A DNA stretch of 64,000 nt from positions 1,528,815 to 1,592,814 of the forward strand of contig JAGGNK010007448.1 in the NCBI GenBank assembly GCA_017590115.1, written 5' to 3'. The notes below the pieces were generated by a model. The model was not told where the DNA came from. It saw nothing but the letters and a program-made list of their open reading frames with translations, and made no database searches. Positions within the stretch are counted from its first letter, which is position 1. Each line of letters opens with the position of its first letter. Of this stretch, positions 47,901-55,762 are shown piece by piece. Origin of the DNA: Montifringilla adamsi. Taxonomy: Eukaryota > Chordata > Aves > Passeriformes > Passeridae. A program made the position numbers and the translations under genes.

Positions 47901-50218
47901 TGGGGAGAAGGTAGGAGCTTGTGGGTCACCTCTGGAATGTCTGCTGGGCCCAGAGTCACCCTGGGAGCTCTAAACCTGCCTCTTCTGCTGGCTGGGAACA
48001 TGCTGGCTGTCCTGTGGGAGCTGTGGGTGGGAGAACCCCCTGGATGTGGGGCAGGGGAGGAAGGATCAGTGATGTGTAGGACAAATAACTGAAACCTTTG
48101 AGGAGAGGAGTTATTGAAAGCACTTGGTTTATTTATTTACTGGTGAGATAGATGTTTTAAAGGACATGGGAGGAAGGTTTTCCAGAGCAAAGATGGGCAA
48201 TTGTGGGTGCTCAGAGTCATCACTGTTTTCAGCTGTTAACTCTGGTATGTTTTCCTTTTAGCTATTTCAGAATCTGAAAAACTTAATGAATCCTTATAGG
48301 GTTGCCTTTGAGTCTCCACTTGAACTATCAGCTCAAGGTAATTTTTTTCCTGTACTAAGACACACACACCCCTTGCTAACCAGTCTGCCTCCTTTGGGGG
48401 GCATCTTCATGAAAAGCAGTTTTGACTGCCTTAAGTCCTGCCATGGTCTTTGTTTTGCTTGTAACCACCTTGTGTAGTTCAGCTGCTGCCCCTTGCTTTC
48501 CCCTTGCAGTTCCTGCATATATTCACGTTTCAAATGCCCTGTTTGTTGTGCCTGAGGCCTCTCTGAGGGTCCTGGCAATGCAAAGGAGACAGCTTTCCAG
48601 GCTGAGTGTAGGAAAATCCATCATTATTAGGGCATGAGGAGTCTGTGGGGGAAATGCACATGGAGCAGAACCTTTTCTGTGGCCAGGTGTGCTGGGATCT
48701 CTTCTCTAGAGCTCAAACCACTGGCACCAAGTGAATTGTGTCAGTAACCAACTGGGATATGGCCCATCAGAGCCATTCTACAGCTCAGCCTGCTGGCCCT
48801 TTTCCCTTTTTTTTCCTGTATCTCAGGATATTTCAAGAAGCTACAGGATTTTTCCTTTTCAATGTCAGTAATTCACAGTGCAGTTTCACAAGTGACAGAT
48901 TCTGAATTTGCCCATGTTCTTTTATCTTTACTGTAGTTCTTGGCTGATGAAGCCATGCAGGATTCAGCTGTAGGCACTTCTGTGCTGCCCACAGCTCTGG
49001 TCTCAGCACTGATGGGTTTTTCTTACCTCCCTTCACCCTCAGGAATGTGCAGGAGTTGAGCACGTTGGTGCTCAATTGTGCAGAGTTCACAAAACGCAGA
49101 GATCACAGAATCACAGAGTCACTGGTTTGGGTTGGAAAGAAAAGACCTTAAGGATGCCCCAGTTCCAGCCCATCCATGGGCAGGGACACGTCCCTCCAGC
49201 CCAGGCTGTTCAGTTTCCTGTGCATGATCAGTTCAGCTGCACACGGTGCCTGCACAGGAGCAAACATGCTGGGATGTGTTCAGGAGCAGCTTGCAGGGAA
49301 ATTCCCAGGTTTGTGGGCAGCTCAGCAGGCCAGGCAGTGGGTTCTGTATGCAGGCATTAGAGCAGCTGAGCTTTCAGGAAGCTGGGCTGAAGAATACATC
49401 TGAATTTATCCCCTTGATCAGTCTGGGACGTACTAAGAGTGTACCCTTGTAATCCTTTGCAAAGTCATCTAAAACTAATCTTAATCAGGCCTCACAAGTG
49501 AAAATCCCCTCCTTGAGCCCTGTCTGAGTGCAGGGTTGTTTGCCCTTGTGTTGTCAAATGCACCTCCTGGCTGCCTGTGAGATCCCCTTCAATCAGAGGG
49601 GCTGGGGGGCACAGCTGCCACTGGTGTGTGCTGTGAGCTCATTGCTGGGAGCACAGACAGGAGCAGGACAGGGATGGCCTGGTCATTAAAAAAAAAAACA
49701 ACTTATTTTTTAATTTGAATTTTCAGTGTTAATTATTTTTAGTGTTTCTTTACAAGGAGTTAACTCTTGGTTTACAGCCCCTGAAGTCCCTGTGCCTCAT
49801 GCAGTCTATGGCTGATCATCTCCAGCCCCCAGCTCTCCTCAGCCCTCAGAGCAGAGAGGTCAAAGTCTGGAGACAGACTTTGTGCTCAGTTCCTGCCCCC
49901 AGGAACAAGCCCTGCCAGGGGATTACAGGGAGCTGTTCATGGTTGAGGCGATCTGAAAAGATGTTTGGCTCTCACGGGCCCCTCCACGTGCCCAGTGTCA
50001 GCGTTTGCCATGGATGGGCCCCTGTGCCACGGCTGGGCTGGGGGTTTGTGCTGCTGTGTGCTGTACCTCTCCCTGGTGCTCCTTTCAGGGTGTGACCCCT
50101 CTGCCTCATTTCACTTCTAGGTAAGCAAATGATTGAGACTTACTTTGACTTCCGCCTTTACCGCCTCTGGAAGACCCGCCAGCACTCCAAACTGTTGGAT
50201 TACGATGACATTTTATGA
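8904..50218 (+). CDS. NSMF: NSMF spliced coding region (NMDA receptor synaptonuclear signalling and neuronal migration factor; NELF/Jacob)
   Basis: Sixteen coding exons join in frame (8904-8974, 16101-16162, 27370-27846, 32494-32569, 34279-34284, 34828-34896, 38811-38863, 40767-40856, 42445-42566, 43369-43452, 44457-44490, 45033-45103, 46163-46242, 47808-47910, 48262-48337, 50121-50218) to give 1572 nt, 523 residues plus stop. The protein matches my memory of mammalian NSMF (about 530 aa) nearly end to end, best from residue 190 onward. Visible parts: a Gly2/Ser6 N-myristoylation signal, a His-rich central segment (128-148), the basic cluster RKRRKR (239-244) that serves as nuclear localisation signal, an Arg/Ser-rich stretch (275-286) and a well conserved C-terminal half. 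In mammals the protein sits at synapses, binds caldendrin and importin-alpha and moves to the nucleus after NMDA-receptor activation; human mutations are linked to hypogonadotropic hypogonadism. All 15 introns are GT-AG. The function in this bird is inferred from homology. Confidence 0.95.
8975..16100 (+). other. NSMF: NSMF intron 1
   Basis: 7126 nt. The first 500 nt continue the CpG island. The rest has average composition; no repeat, RNA gene or second coding exon was recognised. Confidence 0.8.
16101..16162 (+). CDS. NSMF: NSMF coding exon 2
   Basis: 62 nt encoding residues 24-44 (AARAFGEYLSQ core), a highly conserved segment of the family. Acceptor acacag ends at 16100, donor gtaaga at 16163. 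It leaves one base that joins exon 3 to form Asp45. Confidence 0.95.
19393..19654. repeat. 131-bp tandem duplication, 2 copies
   Basis: Copy 1 is 19393-19523, copy 2 is 19524-19654. They are identical apart from a cluster of changes within about 9 bases (attcctatgc against atccgatctc), so the duplication is recent. The unit is not a repeat family I recognise. Confidence 0.95.
20829..20891. repeat. T-rich / (GTTTT)n simple repeat
   Basis: A T run followed by several gtttt units and a second T run. Confidence 0.95.
21917..22450 (+). mobile_element. CR1 LINE copy with internal duplication
   Basis: Over 500 bp in CR1 order: aaggagctgctggagagggtcc, atctgaggagagactg, the aacaggacagggagcaatggcc block (twice), gaggaagggaaaaagagctctg, and the 3' end gatcccttccaaccccagct with attctgtgattcc. 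It contains an 87-bp tandem duplication. Confidence 0.93.
22086..22259. repeat. 87-bp tandem duplication within CR1
   Basis: Copies 22086-22172 and 22173-22259 share tcagaggatggtgccagact through aagttccacc with only a few mismatches. The two ends of the unit differ from the normal CR1 order, so this arose after insertion or in the source copy. Confidence 0.93.
27370..27846 (+). CDS. NSMF: NSMF coding exon 3 (largest; variable, His-rich)
   Basis: 477 nt, residues 45-203. It starts HLLADSYIGQEDSPEMQ, continues through QNKRRLSVISDG and PKPRVYTISGE (both conserved), then a bird-divergent His-rich segment with Cys residues (128-165), and ends with the conserved KRLERMYSVDRVS. It is the least conserved coding part. 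Both ends are phase 1, so skipping would keep the frame while removing 159 residues. Acceptor tttcag, donor gtaagt. Confidence 0.95.
28004..28217 (-). mobile_element. CR1 LINE copy
   Basis: Starts acagaatcacagaataatga ggttggaagagac, the reverse complement of a CR1 3' end, and continues with catgtccagt, tccagagatggtgattctacc and cctaatatccaacctatacc. Confidence 0.9.
28217..28306. repeat. AT-rich (AAT)n-type simple repeat
   Basis: Interrupted taat and aataat units. It abuts the 5' end of the neighbouring CR1 copy. Confidence 0.9.
32494..32569 (+). CDS. NSMF: NSMF coding exon 4
   Basis: 76 nt, residues 204-229, core IRTWFPKENLFSF. A strong polypyrimidine tract (ctctctctcttgcag) precedes it; donor gtaagt at 32570. 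It ends with two bases of Ala229, completed by the microexon, or by exon 6 if the microexon is skipped. Confidence 0.95.
32570..34278 (+). other. NSMF: NSMF intron 4
   Basis: 1709 nt before the microexon. Its 3' end has a branch-point-like cactaat (34225-34231), a long pyrimidine tract (34234-34257) and a TGC (34258-34260) ahead of ctctag. Confidence 0.8.
34279..34284 (+). CDS. NSMF: NSMF coding exon 5, a 6-nt microexon
   Basis: The six bases catctc lie between a pyrimidine-rich tract ending in ctctag (34273-34278) and a perfect donor gtaagt (34285). They complete Ala229, add Ile230 and start Ser231, giving QAISAFRGY across the junctions, which matches mammalian QAISVFRGY. Without this exon the junction reads QAAFRGY, still in frame, so it is a 2-residue optional insert. 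A TGC at 34258-34260, about 20 nt upstream of the acceptor, fits the position of the SRRM4 element of neuronal microexons. Confidence 0.85.
34285..34827 (+). other. NSMF: NSMF intron 5
   Basis: 543 nt between microexon and exon 6. Contains a 52-bp tandem duplication. Confidence 0.85.
34559..34664. repeat. 52-bp tandem duplication, 2 copies
   Basis: The unit starting ggatggtgggtgctcctttg is repeated at 34559 and 34611 with one visible mismatch (cacattc against cacgttc). Confidence 0.95.
34828..34896 (+). CDS. NSMF: NSMF coding exon 6 (nuclear localisation cluster)
   Basis: 69 nt, residues 231-254, holding FRGYAERKRRKREND. The basic run RKRRKR is the core of the importin-alpha-binding signal of Jacob, next to the IQ-like caldendrin-binding region. 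Both borders are phase 2, so the exon can be skipped without changing the frame, removing 23 residues and the signal. Acceptor ttcccag, donor gtaggg. Confidence 0.95.
34897..38810 (+). other. NSMF: NSMF intron 6
   Basis: 3914 nt. Holds a short minus-strand CR1 3' fragment (35192-35282) and an antisense ATG-to-stop frame of 248 codons (36980-37726) without recognisable domains. Confidence 0.8.
35192..35282 (-). mobile_element. CR1 LINE 3' fragment
   Basis: atcacagaatggcttggatt ggaagaaacc, then gatctagttccaactcccct gccacaggcagg: the reverse complement of the CR1 3' terminus, truncated to about 90 bp. Confidence 0.92.
38811..38863 (+). CDS. NSMF: NSMF coding exon 7
   Basis: 53 nt, residues 254-272, NFRKHLRMVGSRRVKAQ, essentially identical to mammalian NSMF. 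With the preceding ALIQR it forms an IQ-like basic amphipathic stretch. Acceptor tttcag, donor gtaagt at 38864. Confidence 0.95.
38864..42444 (+). other. NSMF: NSMF introns 7 and 8 (around exon 8 at 40767-40856)
   Basis: 1903 and 1588 nt of average composition. No repeat or RNA gene recognised. Confidence 0.75.
40767..40856 (+). CDS. NSMF: NSMF coding exon 8
   Basis: 90 nt, residues 272-302, core AERRERSFSRSWSDPTP, an Arg/Ser-rich segment with possible basophilic-kinase sites (RERS, SRSWS). Both borders are phase 1, so skipping would be frame-neutral. Acceptor ctttag, donor gtgagt. Confidence 0.95.
42445..42566 (+). CDS. NSMF: NSMF coding exon 9
   Basis: 122 nt, residues 302-342. An acidic segment (GDFDLNWEAEKELE) followed by FIPPKIM. 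The acidic character is kept relative to mammals although many residues differ. Acceptor tggcag, donor gtgaga; ends in phase 0. Confidence 0.94.
43369..43452 (+). CDS. NSMF: NSMF coding exon 10
   Basis: 84 nt, residues 343-370, core SKVPKAEYVPTIIRRDDPS. Nearly invariant in the family and the start of the conserved C-terminal domain. Both borders are phase 0. Acceptor ttgtag after a T-rich tract, donor gtaagt. Confidence 0.96.
44457..44490 (+). CDS. NSMF: NSMF coding exon 11
   Basis: 34 nt, residues 371-381 DHEHATFDDIL plus one base of Glu382. Small but bounded by a clear acceptor (ggtttccag) and donor (gtacgt), with conserved flanking codons. Confidence 0.94.
45033..45103 (+). CDS. NSMF: NSMF coding exon 12
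   Basis: 71 nt, residues 382-405, EIEKKLNIYRKGCKIWKM then LIFCQ. Acceptor ttttttttgcag, donor gtacat; ends in phase 0. Confidence 0.96.
46163..46242 (+). CDS. NSMF: NSMF coding exon 13
   Basis: 80 nt, residues 406-432, core GGPGHLYLLKNKVATFAKV and a Lys/Glu-rich tail. The acceptor follows a short (tctg)n tract; donor gtgagt. Confidence 0.96.
47808..47910 (+). CDS. NSMF: NSMF coding exon 14
   Basis: 103 nt, residues 432-466, FWKRLSRLMSKVNPEPNI and HIMGCYVLGNPNGEK, almost unchanged from mammals. Acceptor ttttccag, donor gtagga; ends in phase 0. Confidence 0.96.
48262..48337 (+). CDS. NSMF: NSMF coding exon 15
   Basis: 76 nt, residues 467-492, LFQNLKNLMNPYRVAFES then PLELSAQ. Acceptor ccttttag, donor gtaatt; one base completes Gly492 in the last exon. 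Confidence 0.95.
49102..49215 (-). mobile_element. CR1 LINE 3' fragment
   Basis: atcacagaatcacagagtca, gggttggaaagaaaagacct, ccatgggcagggacacgtcc and cccaggctgttca, in the reverse-complement order of a CR1 3' end. Confidence 0.93.
50121..50218 (+). CDS. NSMF: NSMF coding exon 16 (terminal, with stop)
   Basis: 98 coding nt, residues 492-523, KQMIETYFDFRLYRLWKT then RQHSKLLDYDDIL and TGA (50216-50218). Acceptor cacttctag. The exon begins gtaagc, which itself resembles a 5' splice site; the codons (G-K-Q) show that the preceding AG is the acceptor. Confidence 0.96.
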
Positions 50219-52965
50219 GCTGGAGAAGACTTTGCAAGAGGAAGCTCATCACCAGTGTCCAAGAAGTCATGCTTTATTGCAGAGAGACTTTTTTATTGGC
50301 ACAGGGAGCCCTTCACAGCCCTACGGGAGGCAGCAGTGCTAAAGGGAGGGAAGGAGGAGCCCTCGGAAGTGTCGGCAGGAAAAGTCTCCTGGGCCAAGAG
50401 AGACTGGAGGGAAGGGGGTGACAGTGACACCTCGCTGGCCTCAGTCCGAGCCGTGGGGCCTCTGGAGGAGCTGTGGGAAACGAGGACAGGATGGAGTTCC
50501 TGGCAGAACTGAGCTGTTTTGGGTCAGAATGGGCCAGATTTGATTCCAGGTCCTTTTAAAGACTTTTGAAGCTCAGGTTTTCTTACAAAAAAAACACAAA
50601 CCCAATTAATCCATGCACTACAGCGAAGAAGTCACCAGAGCACAGAGGGAGCAGGGGGTTGTCCTGGTGGGACTTTCTGTGCTGGGAGTCCTGGAGAGCA
50701 AGGATGCTCTCACCTGCTCCTGCAAGCTTAGAGCAAGATGATCCCGTTTCCATGTGAATATATACTGGGATATAGAATTGAAATCTTCTTTTTGTTTGTT
50801 TGTTTTGTTTAATAGAAAATAAGTGCAATTTTTATAGCGAGGGAGGGGGTAAAATCCCTCCTGATATTTAATTAGTTAAAAATAACACACCATAACCAAT
50901 AGATGAGGTATTTTTGGTCTGCTTGAAAATATATTCAGAATGGTAATATATCTTCTGTAGACATATTTAATCACCAGCAAACATGGTTTTAACATAAGTT
51001 AGCAGACCCTGCATGTCTGCTGCATTGGTTTGGTTCCTTTCAGAGTAGCTGTGCTGCACTACCTGTACGTGCTCTCACGAATGTGTAGTTCTCCTCCAGT
51101 TAGCCACAACTTCTTTCTATTTTGCTGCTTGCAAAACTATGGAACTTTAGTTTTGCTGAAATACTTTAGGTTAGAAACACGGGACCTGGCTGGGAAGCCT
51201 CCGTCAGGCTCGCTTTGGTATAAAAAATAATTAGAAATTAATAGCCATGGTAATTAATTGTTCATGCCGGTGTTTTGCTGTGTGTTGGGAGAGGAGCTCT
51301 CTTCCTGTGTGGAGACCCCTCTGAGGGGGCTGAGCACTGAGGCATTTGGCAGAAATGCTTCTGGAGGAACACAGCACAGGCTTGGAGCATGAGTTTGACT
51401 CTTTGTTCACTTGATTGCCAGTTGTTTGTGCATAACCCACCCCTTTTCCCCTGACCTGTTTCTTGGTCTGAGCTGCTCAGCTCCTTCCTGTGGAGGACAG
51501 AGAAAACCCTGAGCTCTGTCAGAGCAGCCTGAGAGCCCAGGTCTGTACTTCATATTTGATGGTACCTTTTGGAATCTATTTATTTTTGTTTGGTTGGGTT
51601 AGGGGGTGCTTTTTTGGTTTTGGGAATGGGGCTTTTTTCACATTCTACTGTCCTTTCAGAGGATAAATAGTACTTAGAGTCTATGTAGGTCACTGGCAAT
51701 TCTGGGAGGTGACACAAGTTATTTCTTTTACAAGCAAAGGAAGTAACAGGGAAGGATTACCTTATTTTCCTGATTTCCTGGTATCTCGAATTTATTGATT
51801 GTGAAGTGAAGGAAAATACATGTACAAATCTTCTTTTAACTACTTACAAAGAGAACTTGGTGTTCTGATCTGTAGAGTCCTCCTTCCCCTGTGCCATACC
51901 CGTGGTTGTGATTTTGGGGAGTAGGCCCTGGCTAGAACTGCTGAACCCTTGACATTTAGAACAGTTTTATAGCAAAACTTTTGAAGAAATAATGTACATA
52001 CAGTAAGGAGAGGAATGGGTGGAGAGAGGTAGTTTGAAGTCACTGAAAGCCACACAGACAGGTGTGGGCTGTTGCCTCCCCCAGGTTGGGAGCTTTGGTA
52101 GCCACGTCTCATCCCTGGACTCAGTCAGGTTTGCCAGACTTACAGCGAAGGGGAGAGCAGGCACCAGTCTGTAGCTTTTGGAAGAAAATGCCAGATGTAA
52201 AAGAAAAAGAACCCAAAATTTATGCCAATTACTGTTTTAACATTGGAGCTTCCACCAGCTCTGCGGTGAGAGGTGGGAGCCAGAGGTGCAGTGAAAGCAC
52301 AAAGTCATGTTATCTGGAGAAGGAAATGGTTGTGGGAGGATTAAAATGCTGACACAAAACTCTCTCCCTTTCTGACCCTTTCACCTCCTAAGTGGAGACA
52401 GAAAAACTGTTCTTCCTTTCTCAAATCCCAATTCAGTGAACTTGGTAGCATGAATGTAGCATTGTGCAACTGTTGAAAATCTTATTTAACCCCCAAAGGG
52501 CCCATTTATGTATCCACTTGAGTGATTTCTCTGTAGAATTGTTGTATATCCTCACTGACCACTTGTAGTACTTGGGGTGCAAAGTAGAAGGTAGATTGTA
52601 CAGTAATTTCTGTGTTGGAATTGACACTATGGACTGTTCTCCTGATGCAGTTTATGGGATGTGACAACTGATGAATGCATTTCCCTCCAAAGATCTATAT
52701 TCCTGATAGCTTGTGATGTTTATGACATGAACATATTTTTTCCTTTGTAGCATTCATATGCCTAAAGAGATGAAATTCTCTCAGAGCTGTGACTGGAATA
52801 GAGTTGTGATGTTTGATATCTGTATGCAGCAGCATCCTTGGAGTTAACCACTGGTGACAGAGGAAAACACTTTTATTCCCCTTTTTCACTGGTGGAGTTT
52901 TTCAGGTGGCTGCTGGAAAAGGAAGGGGTCGGCAGAGGCAAATAAAAATTGCAATTATTTAAACT
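50219..52965 (+). other. NSMF: Probable NSMF 3' UTR
   Basis: No coding signal follows the stop. The sequence becomes AT-rich with T-rich and ATTT-type stretches (50790-51000, 51570-51660), as in long neuronal 3' UTRs. Candidate poly(A) signals are ATTAAA at 52340 and AATAAA at 52941. The end is placed just after the latter and is uncertain. No interspersed repeat was recognised here. Confidence 0.45.
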
Positions 52966-53511
52966 TCAGAGGTAAAAATAGAGCCTGAAACTTCCTCAGT
53001 GAGACCAGCTTGTAAAGGATGAGCCCAGCATGGTCCCAGCCAGGACAGCTCCAAGGCCCCTGTGTTCCTCACCCCCTGTGCTCCTGCAGCATCCCCTGGG
53101 GGTTCCGGGGCTCCCCCAGCACCCTGCCCGGGGCAGCTGTGGCTGCTGGGCACACGGGACCATCTGCCATTCCACTCCTACCTGTTCCTTCAGCTCTCAG
53201 CACCCTGCTCTCGGGGTGTGTCTGAAACCGGTTCTCTCCTGTGCCGCCGGCAGTTCCGTGTGCCTGGGCTGGGTGAGGGGTGAGCAAAGAGCAGCTCCAT
53301 CCCACCAGGGAACTGCTGCTGCTCTGTGCTCTGGAGCTGCCTTTAGCAGGGGCAGGAGAGTGGGGACACCTGGTTCACTTGAAGAGAAGCAGATTAAAGC
53401 CAGATGGCTGAGCTGGGTGCCAGCCCTGGCTGTTCACCAGCCACGGGTGGGGTTTGTGCTGCCCTTGCTGGAGGCAGTGTTGGATGTGACCCCCAGCCCT
53501 TGCCTGGGTAG

Positions 53512-53550
53512 ATGCGTTATCACACCTGTTAAATGTGATAAATGCGTTAT
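53512..53550. repeat. Nested inverted and direct repeat with GATA-type sites
   Basis: ttatcaca (53517-53524) and tgtgataa (53534-53541) form perfect 8-bp arms around a 9-bp loop; atgcgttat occurs at 53512-53520 and 53542-53550. Each arm contains a TGATAA GATA-factor core. Confidence 0.8.
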
Positions 53551-53939
53551 GGCCCGAGCTGGCAGTGTCACCTTCAGGAGAGAAGAGGGGCCAGGAGGGG
53601 CCTCAGCTGTCCCAGCCCTGCTCCTCAGGCTGGCTCAGTGCTGGGAGTGCCCCGAGGATGTTCTCTGGTGCCTGCAGGGAATGTTCACTCAGCGGGAGAG
53701 GCCTGGGGGATCATAGGCGCTGTGGATGTGGCACTCTCAGAGAGGCTTTTCTCTTTTCCTCTTGTGTGGCTGGGAAGGAAAGGGAAGAAGAAAATTCAAG
53801 TTACCCATGGGATATAGAAATAGGTAGAAACAGATAAACCTTTTTGCACCTCTGCTCATTCTGCAGCCACCAGCTTCCCTTTGCAGCTGACCGCCAGGCC
53901 AGGCCCTTCCTACACGAATTCCTAGATAATCCCTTCCTG

Positions 53940-53943
<4 letters not shown>

Positions 53944-53974
<31 letters not shown>

Positions 53975-53983
53975 AAAAAAAAA
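53944..53983. repeat. Poly(A) tract
   Basis: 29 A, one G, then 10 A. Either a simple repeat or a retroposed poly(A) tail; no retroposed body was recognised next to it. Confidence 0.95.
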
Positions 53984-55699
53984 GCAGAAAAATCCTTGTA
54001 GCTCCAGCAAAACATCTCACTACAAAAGGTACCCAGCCAGCTCATCCTGCCTATGTGAGGACTCTGCTGTGGGATCCCACCTGCTCCCACCTCTGGAGCC
54101 ACCAGAGCCAGTGAAGGGGCTCGGCCTCTGTGCAGGAAACTCCAGGAAGGAATTTATTCTTCATTCCTCAGCCTGGACTTGCTGCCTGGAGCTCAGCACA
54201 GGGTTCCTGCTTCCAGTGGTATGTCCATGTGCTCCTGTGTCCTCGCCCCCAGGCTCTGTCCCCAGCTCTGGGGGATGCTCCCTGTGCAGGGAGGTGTGAG
54301 CTGGGATGTGGTGTCTGGCTGTGTGAGCACTGCTCGGGATCCTGGCCCAGAGCCACCCCACAAACGGCTCCTGCTGCTCCTGCCTTGCTGACCTGTGCCT
54401 GGCAGTTCCTGTTCCCAGCTCTGCACCCTCAGCAGCACAAGTGGGCTTGGCTAGAGGAATGGAAAATGCTGGTTATAAACAGCCAGGCTGGCAGGATCTG
54501 GGACTGTGTCCTTAATCCCGGCCCCATTCTTAATCCACGGGAGCTGGAATGCCAGCCTTGCTCTGCTCTCTTGGTCTAAATGTAAACATTCAGCCTCTCA
54601 CAAGCTGGTTTGAGTCACACTTGGATATTATTCATGTCTTAGTCCAGGATAAGATACGTTACTGTGTGAGTGAGAAAATCCTTCCAGGGCCCTTCCAGTT
54701 GGCACCTGCTGGCAGAGCCCTCCACCAGGGATGTGCTGAGCCATGCCCTCCTTCCCAGGGAACTGGGCCCCACTGCCAGGTGGGCTCAGGTAAAGCTCAG
54801 CTCAGGTCAAGCTGAATTGCTCTGTGCTCTGGGTTTTGCTGTGCTAGTCCCTGGAGCTGGGGACAGCCCTCCTGAGGATCCCAGTGCCCTCCCAGGGGCT
54901 ATTGAGTGGTGATACCATTTTCCACATCATCTGTAAAGACTATGTGATCCTGTATTTTGTCCCACTGACTACAGCCTATCCCTGGCTTTCTGCATCTTCC
55001 ATGGAAGTGCTTTTTAACTCTCATTCTGGAAACACAAGCCAAAGTCAACTGGAAACCTTTACTGGCAAGTCAGCCAGCTTGTTAATGATCTCCTCTGTGG
55101 CAGCTGAGGGTGTAAATGGGTGGTTTAAGGGCCCTGACCCTGATTGAGATCACTGTTATTCCCAGGTGATCCTGCTGTGTCATGGGCACAGTTAATGGTA
55201 TGATAACCTCTTGCTGGGGCAGTGCATGATCTATCAAAGAGCACTGGGAACCAGCAGCAGCTTTGGTTCAGAAATAACTTCAGCCCAATTTACTGCCAGT
55301 CAGTGTGAGAAATGTAAAGACTGAAAGGAATAAACATTGTGGACATTAAATGTAAAGAATCCATCTTGAGAAATGGCATTGCTTTTTTTCCATAAATGTT
55401 TAGTAAATATTAAAGAACTAATGCAACCTAATTATTTTTTCACAGTATTGTATTGTTTTTACAGTATCCATAAAAGTGACATAGGTAAGGACAGATAAGA
55501 CCCATCACAGGTTGTTGCCCTGTGTTCCGAGAATCGGGGTAATTACTCAATTCTTTGGGCATTCCAAGCTTCCTTATCTCAGCATCCCAGTGGCCTGGTG
55601 ATAATCACAGCAGGAGTGCCCTGCAAACCTTTAGCAGGAGGAACCTCTCCACCTGCATTGCTGGGCTGAGAGAGACCCCCAAGCACCCGATGGAGCCAC

Positions 55700-55762
55700 G
55701 TGCTGGTCCCGTGTCCCCAGGCGCTGGTCCCGTGTCCCCAGGCGCTGGTCCCGTGTCCTGGG
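55700..55762. repeat. 21-bp minisatellite, 3 copies
   Basis: Unit gcgctggtcccgtgtcccca plus g, at 55700, 55721 and 55742; the third copy diverges at its end. Confidence 0.93.

Larger units (their letters stand above)
47911..50120 (+). other. NSMF: NSMF introns 14 and 15 (around exon 15)
   Basis: 351 and 1783 nt. Intron 15 contains a minus-strand CR1 fragment at 49102-49215; nothing else recognised. Confidence 0.75.

Noticed and set aside
53030..53716. 228-codon open frame after NSMF
   Set aside because: Pro/Leu/Cys-rich low-information translation with no family resemblance.
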